From the NCBI GenBank assembly GCA_020152595.1, contig JAIGNY010001753.1, forward strand, positions 1,895,501-1,959,500: a stretch of 64,000 bases of DNA, read 5' to 3'. Both the position numbers and the translations under genes were made by a program. Numbering within the stretch: position 1 is the first letter of the stretch; every line of letters begins with the position of its first letter. A model generated the notes under the pieces. The model saw nothing but the letters and a program-made list of their open reading frames with translations. It made no database searches and was not told the DNA's origin. The stretch comes from Chiridota heheva. Lineage: Eukaryota; Echinodermata; Holothuroidea; Apodida; Chiridotidae. This document shows, piece after piece, positions 34,739 to 46,710 of this stretch.

Positions 34739-37169
34739 TTTAAAGCGACCAATTGCAGCCATACAATAAGAAGTTAAAACGTGGTACCCAAACAAACATA
34801 CACTATGTGCTATGTTTAATATGGTTTGTATAGCATTCTAGAAAAACTTTCACCAAGCTAATGGGTACCTATTACATATGTTTGGCATTTCAAACTTGTT
34901 AAGCATTCTGATATTGCCTCAGTCTTAAGCAAAATGATGAAATAAGTGTTGCACAAACTTTGTGTGAAAACACTTAATTCCCTGTGTGATATTTACTGAT
35001 GTATATACTGTTAACCAGATATAGGCTACGACAGAAATATCCTCGATTAAGAGTATTGGCCCTTTGTGTACAGAACTGAACTCACAGCTGATCTGTTACT
35101 ATAGGTTACCTGCCGTATTACCATTTTTTTATTTTTTTATTATATTAAGAACAATCTTATTTCAACAATGCTTTTCAAGAACGTTTTCGAAGTTGAATTT
35201 GAAATACACATAACTGAGACATATTACATAATGTTATTATGTAAGACATTCCTGTAACTTCTGCAATGTCTGGTTTAAATAACAACTCTCTGTCAAAACA
35301 AAGATGCTTCCAGACTTAGAAATAGCATAAATGTAAGTACAGGTGTCTTTAAGTCCGACTTACTTTGTTGAAAAAGATGTTTTTGACCAGGCGAATAACT
35401 CTGTTTAGAGAGATGGCATTTCCCTGTTTTGTTTGTGTTGAATATGCTTTTGAATATGAAATGGAAATGACTCTTGCGATCTACACCTAAACTGTATTCA
35501 ATAAGTTAAGTGTTTCGAACATCTGTGCAGAAATTGCAGATATAGAATCCTTCGCTTCTCAAAGACAAATCCGCATATGGGGTCATATATTCATGTCATT
35601 ATAACATAACATTAAAACATAACATTCGTATCTAATGTATATCTCTAATCCTTGGTGTTTCGTACCTTATAGCTAAAACACACGATTCGTAAGTTTAAAT
35701 TCAATACAATAACATGTTTCACATATTTTGATATGATTTAAAATGTCAACCATGGTAGAACAAACCCATCGTTACGGGTGTGATACTGTGTGTAACAGTT
35801 CCTTGTACATGTTGTATAATTTACTGCTTTACTGCAGATAACAGAGAAGATATCGGCTGAGTTTGCTAACTTCGGCCGCGGCACGAGAGCATGCCTTGCA
35901 CAATGTGTTATAAAAATTTAGAAACATTCTATGTATTGTATGGCAAAGTAGCCGAAAGAATTATTCGAGTATCAAACTCCTGATAAGAATTGGTCAATTA
36001 TTTAGACCATGCATATGCAGAAATCATTCAACAATGGATTGCCAAAAGGGGAAAAATCACAAACCCTCCACGCTCTTCTTATTTTGTTTAGACAATTCCC
36101 AATTGAAATTAAATTGGGAAAGTAAATAAGAACTCCATGAAATATAGAACAACATCACGGCATTCAATATGCCTCTGGTCCTGACATTTTTTGTTGATTA
36201 CCAACATTGCACATCCTGTTCATAAAAAATTAGAGGAAAATAATGTTTCCAATAGTCTTGCTGGAAACCAATTAATGAATTAACTTTCCTTTCCAGCATA
36301 GACTCGTGGTGCGAACATGCATATTCTCGATAATATTATCCGTTTTCAAATTAACCATCAACGGCCCGGGCCATGACTGTATGAAGTATTTATGCAAAAT
36401 AATGTTTGCCAGAGACTTGAAATTACTGAAAGACCATTCTACCCAGCACCGCCTCGGTGTATTCATGTTTATTCTTGCAACTATTGGAGCAATTGCGTAT
36501 GTAAGGTTCTTTATTATTGTTAATGAATCATATAATATAGTAATATCAACGGCCATACATCTGTACATATTTCTGCCTATAGCCCATCGAAAAAGAAGCA
36601 ACTATTAAACCAGTCTTGTTTTGAAACTTATTGGCTTCTTTAACCTGTTAACGATAACAACTTGGAAATACTTATCCAGACTTATCCATATTCATTTTCC
36701 TGGTTTTCAACGGATTGCCATAGGCCCTTTGGCGGCAAATGTTTTATGTACAAGAAATACAACTTTCAGCAGTTTCGGGAGTTGCTTGCATGCATCATAC
36801 AATCTCAAACTTGTTACGTGTACGCTATATCTGTATATGTAACCTTCACAATCCTATTTTTTGTATTATAAGTATGATTATGTGGTACCGTCTTAGATAT
36901 CTTTGCACTAACTGAAAAACAAATTTGTTTCTTGTGTTATGCCATTTTAGTAAGCTGGTAAGCATGGATTGGAAGAAAGCATTTTTTCTCGCCAACAAGA
37001 GCTTTCATGCCTTTTGTAGTATAGGTCCAATGACTAACTTACATGTGGTTTTATCAAATTTGGTTTGTTTCGTGTGAAGTGACATCGTGCCATTACAGAT
37101 CTCAACAAAATCTTTTAGATTGAAGATTATTTGAATTCACTTATTTTTGAATACACTGCGCCCTTTATT
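34739..37169. other. No gene seen, 2.4 kb
   Basis: AT-rich. Overlapping opposite frames at 36272-36601 (minus, 109 codons) and 36306-36608 (plus, 100 codons) show no domain and are probably chance. Confidence 0.45.
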
Positions 37170-37560
37170 TAAACTGAATAATCACAGTATAATTTACCTG
37201 CGCTTCTTATGAAATCATTTCTCCGAAACTATCTTCATGGACGAACTTATGTTCAATAAGAAATTCTTATCACCTCTTCATGCTCTCTCATCAGCCATTT
37301 TAAAGTTATGATCTTACATTCTCACTATCATTCACTTGAGTTCAAGTTCTTGTGAGTTTTACGGCACAATAATTTCTGACAACTCTTTTAGAATTAACCT
37401 AACAATCTCAGTATCATTTACCTAAGTTGAAGTTCTATAGGGATTATTTACCCCAAAACAGGACGACATTAATGCCACATAACTGTGAAACACGGAAAGT
37501 TGTTTCTGATACGCCTTTATTAGTATAATCTAACAATCTCAGTATCATTTACCTGAGTAA
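37170..37560. repeat. Diverged repeats around AATCTCAGTATCATTTACCT
   Basis: The motif AATCTCAGTATCATTTACCT occurs at about 37404 and 37534, with weaker versions near 37176 and 37318. Each is followed by GAGTT/AGTT and a TTCT-rich stretch. Confidence 0.6.
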
Positions 37561-38613
37561 GCCTACTTTCTTGAGAGCATTTCTCCCAGAGACCTTCTTG
37601 AGGTTCAATTTTACGGCAGCCTGCTTTAAACTTAATTCGCAGTTCGTCCTTGGTAAGATATATGAAAAGTATTATCGCATCTTTAATATGTTCTGAAAAT
37701 GAACCATGATTTATCACTGTGAGCCTCATGTAATTATTCATATATATGTTTACTTCGGCTCTCTCGACGGCCGACTTTAAACTGTTAAAACGAGGTTGCA
37801 ATGTGGGCCAATTACCAACCTATAAAATTGTCCCTTTAGGCAGTTAGGACGAATGTCTTTCAACAGGAAAAACCTCAACTACGTCCTCTACAGGATCTGG
37901 ATACTAACACACCTGTTCCTCTGTTATTAACTTATTTCATTCTACAATATTTTGGTAACAGATCTTAAAACTCTGTAATTTCTCCCATAAAGAAACTCTT
38001 CCATTTCGAAATTTGTACTAATCGAAAAAAAATATACATTTCCACTCCATGAAGCCAAAAATGTTAGAGTCACTTCAAAAAAGTATCGAGATAGCCAATT
38101 ACATCCAAATATACACCCTTGTAGGGACAATACTGCCGAATTTTAGCAGACAAATCTCTGGGAAAAGATATCAACTGACAGCGGATAATTAATTATCAAG
38201 CCGCCAAGAAAAAAAATTCTTAAGATATAATGAAATATATATTAGCTGATTACAGGAAGGACGTTATCACAAAATGAACTGAATACAGCAGCAATTGGGA
38301 AAATAATTTTACTTAATGTTGGCATTTAGTGCCTCAAAAGTAACAGTAGAGACCGCTCCTAATTTTCCCGTCCTATTTTAGACCTACATTGAGGCTACAC
38401 TGCACATACAACTTCACATAAATGGCCTTCAAGACAAACAGACAAAGAGTCTGAATAACCGAAGAAGTTGTACCAAATATTTATCACGCCACTATGTGAC
38501 TATACTACCAAAGAATTATCTAAGGTATTTAGATCGCGAAAGAACGAGCAAGCCTTAAAAAGGCTGATTCTGCATTTATAGCTGTGCAAAATACACAATC
38601 TTATATATCTACC
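37561..38613. other. No gene seen
   Basis: Short frames only; the 93-codon minus frame at 37520-37801 shows no domain. Confidence 0.45.
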
Positions 38614-38869
38614 TACTGTGGTGTAGCGGTTATCATACCTGTCTACAGACCACGAGGCCCTGGATTCAAGCCTGGGTTGGGTAGACACGCCAGTGTACCA
38701 CATCTGGTTATCAAAGGCCGTGGACATTTACTTGGTTGTCGATGTTATGTCTGTCCGTACGTCGTACCTGTGTTCTCGTCCGGGTTGTATTAAGCGTTTC
38801 GTGATAGCATTGTTTCTATCATAACCAAATACGCAGGCGACGACCCCGTCATTGTGATTGTGTGTTCAC

Positions 38870-38898
<29 letters not shown>
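38614..38898 (+). mobile_element. tRNA-derived SINE, copy 1, with (GTC)n tail
   Basis: The 5' part carries a pol III box A, TGGTGTAGCGGTTATCA (38619), and box B, GGATTCAAGCC (38662), at tRNA-like spacing, with CCACGAGGCCCTGG before box B. A tRNA-unrelated body follows (GCCAGTGTACCACA, GTTGTCGATGTTATGTCTG, GTCCGTACGTCGTACCTG), then a (GTC)n tail at 38868-38898. Copy 2 at 42449 matches it over the full length. Predicted to be transcribed by RNA polymerase III and moved by a partner LINE. Confidence 0.88.
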
Positions 38899-38900
<2 letters not shown>

Positions 38901-38964
38901 AACATTATGCAGAAGAGACGCTGGACGATTAACGTACAGTCGTCTTGCTGTTCAACAGCACAAT

Positions 38965-39045
38965 GAGCAACTAGTCCTCAACACTATTTCACGGAAATCC
39001 CAAGTATTTATGCAAGTGAGGAGGTAGAATTCTTAATAAAAACGG
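38965..39045 (-). mobile_element. Arm of the 34.4-kb inverted-repeat family, opposite orientation
   Basis: GAGCAACTAGTCCTCAACAC then TATTTCACGGAAATCC, CAAGTATTTATGCAAGTGAG and GAGGTAGAATT match the reverse complement of the spacer and arm at 34485-34545 and, even better for the second part, of 34686-34738. Confidence 0.7.
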
Positions 39046-39298
39046 TTTCTTTTTTAAATAGAATTGAAATAGATAAAGCTAAATGTAAAGTGAAATAATT
39101 ATATTACTAGTATTCATAGTACAACAAATAAAATAAAGCAATTCCTTAATCACATTTTGTTTTTAGTTTTAGTTTTTATAGCCAATGGAATGAATATAGG
39201 ATATACTGATATAGCATGCGCTGAGTATTCCAAAGTGTTCTAAAAATGAAACTTCGGAAATCTATTGCTTGCATCATTGAATTCAAGCTAAGGATAAA

Positions 39299-39376
39299 AT
39301 GTCCGGCCGGACAAAATCCCCTAGGAGATACGGTCTCCCGGACAGAACCCCTTGGGGAAACTGTCTGGCCGGACAG
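39299..39376. other. Paired GC-rich palindromes in AT-rich DNA
   Basis: TGTCCGGCCGGACA (39300-39313, perfect palindrome) and CTGTCTGGCCGGACAG (39361-39376, near-palindrome) flank CCCCTAGGAG, a CGGTCTCCCGGACAG stretch and CCCCTTGGGG. The whole 78 bp can fold in several ways. Confidence 0.65.
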
Positions 39377-42300
39377 TTTTTAACAAGAGACAGAATCTCC
39401 TGTTACACCGGAACATTATTCCTTTTTTAATATTTGCATATTGTAATGTCTTTGCACTAACATTTAAGCAAATAAACCAGAGAATAAATATGAACGAGAA
39501 AAACTTAGGGAATAAAAGGTTGAATTATGGTTCAGTACTAAAATGTTATATTTAAGTATATACCAGATTACAGTTCTGTCAAATGTGTATAGAATTGACT
39601 GAATAAGAATAACAGTGCAATATCCTCACGTGTCCTCAGACTGTCCAGAAGCCTGTGTGGAATTGCATTTTATGAAATTTTGTAACTTAAAGACATTGGA
39701 TATGACATGAGATTACTAAAACACAGTCTTATAAAGTGATTTACCAAAAAAGTTGATAAGATAGTGAATTAATTTATTCAAACGCACAAACAGCGGTTAA
39801 AAAAGTCTAGTCATTTTCTTAAGATAGACTGCAATCTTTTGTATACAAACTTACAACAACATTAGATTTTTGAATATTTTCTTCATCATTTTTTCCAAGT
39901 TTTGGAAAATGCTTAACCACTAGAATACTGTAATCTTTGACTTCTATCCATATATAAACATATCTGGTTCAGACTGACAAAATCTTTATTTGTCTTAGTT
40001 TTGACTCTTCAGTTTCGCCAGGTAGCTGCCAACGCAGCTCTCTCATTCCGTGTACCTGTCAATTAAAGTATACATATTTTCAAGATAATAATTCACTGCT
40101 GTATCTCAGCAACCTAATTTTGAAACTAAAAAAATAAATAATAAAAGCAGATTGACTATTCAACCGAATCTGATAGGATAAATCTAGAAATGTTTTGAAC
40201 AAACGTGAATCTGTTATGCATGACAGAGTGAAATACAGTCATCTGTGAGTAATAGAACTTGTATCGACATTATCCAGGTTTCAAACTCTGTCAATATATA
40301 TAAACCGCGCGTCGAACCTTTTAAAATACAATGTTGTTAATAATTCTGGTAATTAGTATTCGAGGTAGATTATTTTCAGAAAAAGTACAATTGTTAGATT
40401 TGTATTGCTTATTCAGCAAAGGATATGAATATTATTTGAAGGTTTTTTTATTCTTTATAAAAGACCATATGATTTCATTTTCTCTTACCTTCAAATTGAT
40501 AGGTAAACGCAAAATATTTCATACCCATTTGTCAATTAATGAAGTAAACGAAAGCGCCCATTAAAATCGATTTTAAAGTTGGCAATGTTAAATTATTTTT
40601 ATTTTTCGAGTCACTCCATGTATTCAATACAAATAGATACTTTTGTTCTATTGCACTTATAGATCCTTTGCTTTTTAATCCTCTGTAATAATTGTTTGAA
40701 GGGAAACAAATTTTGAACAAATACCTTTGGGATCTCAAGCATGAACAATGAACATCGCTATATTGGTAATACGCCATTAACAGTAGAATTACATCAGGGT
40801 TGTGAGTCGTCTGTCATATTAAAAATATATACTAAATATTCCAGTACAAATATAAAACATTTGTAAAAGGAAAAAGTACATGCATATACATATTAAAACA
40901 CATAGCAGAAAATAAAAGAATATGAATAAATGAATAAGGAAAACAAAATTAAAGATAAAAGGTTTAAGACAGTAATTCTAATTCTCCTGTCTGTATGAGA
41001 TGTATGTCCTTACATGTATCCCATTAGGTACTCGCCCATCTATGATTAATTATAAAACCAATGTTCATAATATATGTAAAATTTGTAGTCTTTTCTATTC
41101 GGAATTCAATCTTTTAAACTTTCAAACGGTCATTACCTATAACAGTATAAGGAAAAGAATTGTATTTTGTCAAGTTCATTTGAGAACATTTAGATCGAAT
41201 GACTATACATTTGTTTAACGTGGCTCTAATACGATCTTAGATTGCTATCATTTCATCCTTTGTAAATGTAGTGATATTGTACAATTTATGTCTGCTATGT
41301 ATTCGTAAGGCTCCATAAACGTCTACAGCTTATTATTATACTTAGCTTTAAATTTCTGAGTACACATCTCTTACTAAACAGCCTTTTAAATTTCCTGGTT
41401 ATGAATTAACAACGTTTGACTATTTGAGACTTTTAAGTTTTAAAGTCTGACTCTGAAGAAGGTAAAAAATCTTTATATATATTCATAAATTTTTATTCCG
41501 AAATTATATTCATTGGAAAATTTAGAACATATCTTACAGCTACAGTTGATTGAAAATATGATTGAAATTTAGAATAAAAAAGAGCTTTCAAATGGCAGCC
41601 TTTCTCGTCAAAAAATATTCCGGTAAATAGTGAATTGTTCTCCTTGTCATACGTCACAAATTTTCGTGGCCTTAACTAGATTTTGAAGCAATTTAGCTAA
41701 TATTGTTTGTTTATCCATACGGTTACAACAGCTTTGTTTACTGTAAATGCGTGCTTCCGATTGGAAGACAGATATTGATTCTTGCATTTTGATGATCTTT
41801 TGTCCTGGGATATTTCTACCTTAGGGAAAGGCTTTTCCTGGTTTCTCCCAATAATGAGTTCGATATTAATCGATAATCACATTACAAAGGCAACTTTAAA
41901 AAAACACTTTAAGTGAAAATTTATACCAAATACATATAACAGTGAAATATAGAAACAAAAAAGTCTTTCAGATTTGCAGAATTATTATCTAAAAATACGC
42001 CGCTTAGTCGCCTATGAACCTACAAACTCTCTTCTAACATAAACCATACCAATTGATTCATCATTAGCTGTATTTATAATAGCAGTAATGCATTTCCTGA
42101 CGAATTATCGATTCCACGCTAGCATTTCTTTGGCTAAATGAAAGTTTGGGTAATAATTATCTTAAAGCAAAACAGATAATTGTGTGCGAAATAGTCCAAA
42201 TTAACAATCTGAATTTCCCAAAAGACAACAATGTAACCAAGCGATTTTGTTATTTAAGATCTCGTATCTAACGGAATAACGTCACAATGCTTTATTTATA

Positions 42301-42448
42301 TTACATTATAGTTTGTCTTCAAAGGTAGTTACACCTCATCTGCAATCACATTGCGACGTTCTTTTAGTCGGGATAATTTTCTGTTTTGTTTTCCGTTTGA
42401 ATAATTTGTTATATCTTTGAATTAAGACAGCTTGCATTGATAGTTTAC
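39377..42448. other. No gene seen, 3.1 kb
   Basis: AT-rich, low in repeats. A TATA-like run (AATATATATAAACCGCGCG) near 40293 has no recognisable gene downstream. Confidence 0.45.
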
Positions 42449-42717
42449 TAACTGTGGTGTATCAGTTATCATACCTGTCTACAGACCACGAGGCCCTGGG
42501 TTCAAGCCTGAGTTGGGTAGACACGCCAGTGCACCACAACTGGTTATCAAAGGCCGTGAACATTGACTTGGTTGTCGATGTTATGTCTGTCCGTACGTCG
42601 TACCTGTGTTCTCGTCCGGGTCGTAGCGTTTCGTGATTGCATTGTTACTATCATAACCGAATACGCAGGCGACGACCCCGTCATTGTAATTGTGTGTTCA
42701 CTCGTCGTCGTCGTCGA
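42449..42717 (+). mobile_element. tRNA-derived SINE, copy 2
   Basis: Same family and orientation as 38614-38898. Box A is slightly damaged (TGGTGTATCAGTTATCA); box B is canonical (GGTTCAAGCC, 42499-42508). The body is nearly identical, and the tail is a shorter (GTC)n ending at about 42716. Frames of up to 102 codons over it are incidental. Confidence 0.88.
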
Positions 42718-45386
42718 CATATGTGTCACACGCTCACCAAATACTTGGCAGTGCCTCATGTCAATGCACCCAAGTGAAGCAAAGGGGGTTGACGTAAGAC
42801 AGCCTATAGAAGAGGGGGATAAGCGGCAACTTAAAATTCAAAAAATATTTGGCGGGGGGTTTCTAAGGTAAAGTTTAGCATCTTTCCTTTATCCGGGAGA
42901 ATTCAAGTTGATAGCCAAAGAAATCGAAATTCTGATTACATTTGGATAACGCCCGAGGTCTTGGAGGGGCTAGTTAAACAGTTAATCGAAGAAACTGTTG
43001 AGACAAGTGTCTAAAGATTTTTGGAACTCTTCGATTGTAAGGGATCAGATGTTCAATTTTCCTTATCTATTCATTGAACATATGTGATAATTAGGGGTAC
43101 AATTAAAGGTGTATGGACAGATAAAGATTCTATTTTCACCAGAAACAGCTTTAAATACTAAACACAATAGTCTTTTACGTATTTTATATCTATTGCACAA
43201 TTTTAGTGTAAATAACACAGGAAAATTATTTTAACCTAGATTGATAAGTGGTTTCACTTCTCTGACGAAATTCTTTGAACTAATTTCCCTGTTTCTGATT
43301 CAATTGTCATCATGTATGCAATAATGTAGTGGTCAAACGTTTTGATCAAGATCGTCCGTTAAATTGGAAGTATAGTAAAAGAAGAATAAATTTAAATTTA
43401 CACAATTAAGATGCTCAGACTAAATTATCCATTTTTCACGACTTAGAATGGTCATCAGAGTTTAAATTAAATTCAAAAGTTTCACCCGACTCTTATAAAA
43501 TGGATAACTTCTGATTTAGGAAAAGAACCTCTAGAGGACATATCTGTTATTTCAAAATTTTAAATTTTGAATAATCTTCAGTTTCCAAGAACAACCGCTC
43601 ATAACAGTAGTCATGTACGTAAGAAGTATTATACAAGGATTACTGATCAATGGGAATTTGCATTTTAATATCATCTCCAGCCATTCCACGAATGGTTCTT
43701 TTCAGAGTCTGCAAACTAATTTCCTCAGATTGATTATTGAGGTCTCACATGAGGAAAAGTACGCTGAACCTGTTTTCCTTCGAGATAAGTTTTCTTCATT
43801 CTTGAAGACAATTTCATACATATTTTTTAGAGCAATCCCGGACTGATTCATGTTCTAATCTCAGCGTTCACCTTATTCACCTTAAAAGTTAACTTAACAG
43901 CAATTTTTTAATTTCAGTTTCATTTTGAGGGATCATGATATTTTCCAGAATCAATGTCTCCAGGAAGAAGGGAACGAAAAATTGTGTTCTCTTCACAAAA
44001 TAGCTGGAAGCGGATAGCTATTTAACAGTCATAAGCCAACTTTTAGTTTAAAGATCATTGAGTATTTCTTGCTTTTGGGGTTCGGAACTTAATAATTACG
44101 TAGGATGATATGTTTTTTACGTCCCTTAGAGAGTATAGCATTTATTAGATTCCACCAAATAAATAACAGCGATGTAACAAATTTCAACTGTAAACTTAAA
44201 TAAGTTATCTATTGATGTATGTCGCAGTCATATTTTATATATAAATGGTACATAATTTAACATTAATATAACTTGACCAATATCTAATCAGCCAGTAAAC
44301 ATTCAAACAAAACTAATTCTTTTCTAGTTTTTTATTGTTTAACGGGTAGAGAAAATGATACCTGCCGGTGTTATCAAGAAAGTACATTCTAAAGATACGT
44401 TATTCATTCCACGTAATTAATGACGCACACAATTCAGCGATTAACGTTCTTATTTTTCAATGAATTGTTATTTCAGAGTACGCGTGCAACCTTACATTTA
44501 TTCATGTATGTGCATTGCTTAGAAGATAATTATTCCATCGGATTTGCTTTTATAGGGTAGTAGAGAATGAAATCAAGGTATTAATGACAAAAACAGTCTT
44601 AATTACAACGTAATTATTTGTAGAAACAGAAATACCACGATCAAAGTAAGATTTTTTAGAACTACTACATTATTATTTTTGTTCCCTTTTTTCCTTCCGG
44701 GGGAGAGAGGTGTATGGATGGGCTGTTCTCTATGGTCTTGCTTCTAAAAGTACCCCTTCGAAAAATGTTCATAAATTAGATTATCATCTTTTCCAAATCG
44801 ATATACAATTCTAAAAAATGAATTTAAATTTTATTTAAACATAACAAATTATGTGTAAGTTGTTGCAGTGCAAGGAATTAATATACACTGAAAAGCTTTT
44901 GGAATGAAAATTATTTGATTTTTTCGATTTAATACAGAAAGATAATGTTTATTCCATTTTCGTCAACTTAAAATGTTATGTAAACTATAACGTAAGGACT
45001 CCACCCCCTTTTCTTATAGAGTTCTATTTTTACGAACATGATTTTCTTACAAGTAATTTGCTAATAATGGTGTGATAAAGCACTGTGGACGCTCGATCTC
45101 ACTCACACACCTGTGTTTTGAATTATACAAAAACAACGTTTATCAAGCACCGGTGCTAATGGATGATAGGATAAATTATTTTCTTGTGTTCCTCATTGAT
45201 TATAACTCAGTTTTCTTTCTCTCCCTCACCTATGCAAAGCATAGTGCGGTCGCAAAGCCATGTAACTCTGAAACATTTCCTCGAGAACAAACCAGAAAAA
45301 TTAGATAACATAACACAATTACTTCTAGATCTGCAGAAACATGCACTACAATAGCAAAGTTTACAGAAACCAGGTCAATGATACAT
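42718..45386. other. No gene seen, 2.7 kb
   Basis: AT-rich; frames below 80 codons with no recognisable domain. Confidence 0.45.
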
Positions 45387-45820
45387 TTATTCACGTCTAT
45401 AAATAGAAAGAATTAATTGAATAAATACTTCTTGCAAAAATAACACTTTTATGCAAACATTTAAATAAGACCAAAGCAAGGGAAAAAGGATTATTTTGTT
45501 GTTTCTTAAAGATCGAAGAAAGTTGTTAAGCTGCTTAAAACGTCAATCTGCTCGCCGGAAGGAAGAAAGAAAGAAAAAAACAGATACGCGCGCTCAAATA
45601 CCAACCTGCTAACATTAGCCGTAAATTTTACAACAAAACAATTTTAAACATCTTATTTTATGACCTCTGTTTATGTTGTCTACACTTAGTCACGTCTTTA
45701 TAAATGGAAAGGATTAATTGAAGAAAAACTTCTCGCCAAATAGCACCTTTATGTACACATTTTTAACATGACCAGAGCAATGAAAAGATGATTTTTTGAT
45801 GTTCCTTAGTTCTATAAAAA
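45387..45820. repeat. Diverged duplication of about 135 bp, about 297-bp offset
   Basis: TCACGTCTATAAATAGAAAG, AATTAATTGAATAAATACTT and ACACTTTTATGCAAACATTT (45390 on) recur, with changes, as TCACGTCTTTATAAATGGAA, GATTAATTGAAGAAAAACTT and GCACCTTTATGTACACATTT (45690 on). Confidence 0.75.
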
Positions 45821-46457
45821 AAAAATCAGATTAAAATTAATTGTTGATTAGATTTTAAGTTAAGAAATCTCCAGATCAAAACAGATATTTTGTCTCGCGA
45901 ATTGTCATATATTCCCTATTTTCAGCCAAACTTTTCTTGGACCCCGCTGGCGGGTACAATAAGGATCCTCCATTCCAAGGATTTGAAGGATCATTTGGAA
46001 TAAGTTTCGTCGACTGACCGTGATGACGTTATTCTCTGAGTTTGAGCAGACCATTGAGTATTACACGATGTTCTGTGCATGGGAAACACCGTAAATTGCG
46101 TGTGTAAACTAAATAATAGTTTTCATGGAAAAAGTATATAATGTGAATGGAATATCATGCCGCTTAACATACATGATAACGTAACATATACTGATATATG
46201 AAAACGTAACATATATGATAACGTAGCATATATGATCATAAGCGACGTAACTATTCAACATATTCCTTTGATTCAAAATTTGATTTCAAATTATATTGCT
46301 TATATCAGAGCGTGATTTGAAAATAATCGCCCATAACGTTCATGCTACGTATCTTTCATGCAATGAAGGATACAAAAAAACTAAATTACATTTGTAAACT
46401 AGAAAAAAAGTGAGAAATGTTGAAAAAGTTATAAATCATTTCTAATCTTTAAAAGAG
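45821..46457. other. No gene seen; short AACGTAACATATA repeats
   Basis: Four variants of ACGTAACATATATGATA lie in about 46165-46235. Otherwise unremarkable. Confidence 0.5.
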
Positions 46458-46710
46458 GTACAGTGGCTCTGTGGTTAAGGAGTCGTGCTCGTATTCGAAA
46501 GGTACCGGATTCCGCGGGCGTTGCATTGTCTTGAACAAGGCACTTTACTCTACTTGCTTCAGTCCACTTAGCTGTAAATTGAGTACCAGCACTATTAAGA
46601 CCTGCGATGGACTGGCGTCCTTTCTAGGGATAGTCATGTACTCCCATCCGCTTGCGCCATGGAAACCGGGGATAAGCACAAGTTTTTGTAAAATGATATT
46701 GTAACACAGG
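46458..46710 (+). mobile_element. Second SINE family, tRNA-derived
   Basis: Box A-like TGGCTCTGTGGTTAAGGAGT is followed by a decayed box B region (TATTCGAAAGGTACC). The body has CTTGAACAAGGCACTTTACT, TCAGTCCACTTAGCTGTAAA, TTGAGTACCAGC, GCGATGGACTGGCGTCC and GGAAACCGGGGATAAGC, blocks I associate with widespread deuterostome SINEs. Unrelated in its body to the 38.6/42.4-kb pair. The exact family cannot be named from sequence alone. Confidence 0.75.

Noticed and set aside
36272..36608. Overlapping 109-codon minus and 100-codon plus frames
   Set aside because: No domain is recognised, the frames are mutually antisense, and the composition is typical of AT-rich non-coding DNA.
40293..40320. TATA-box-like promoter (AATATATATAAACC)
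   Set aside because: AT-rich runs of this kind are common here and no gene or transposon LTR follows.
38614..42717. tRNA genes at 38619 and 42454 because of box A and box B
   Set aside because: The acceptor stem and anticodon arm do not close properly, and the same long non-tRNA body and (GTC)n tail follow both. These are SINEs.
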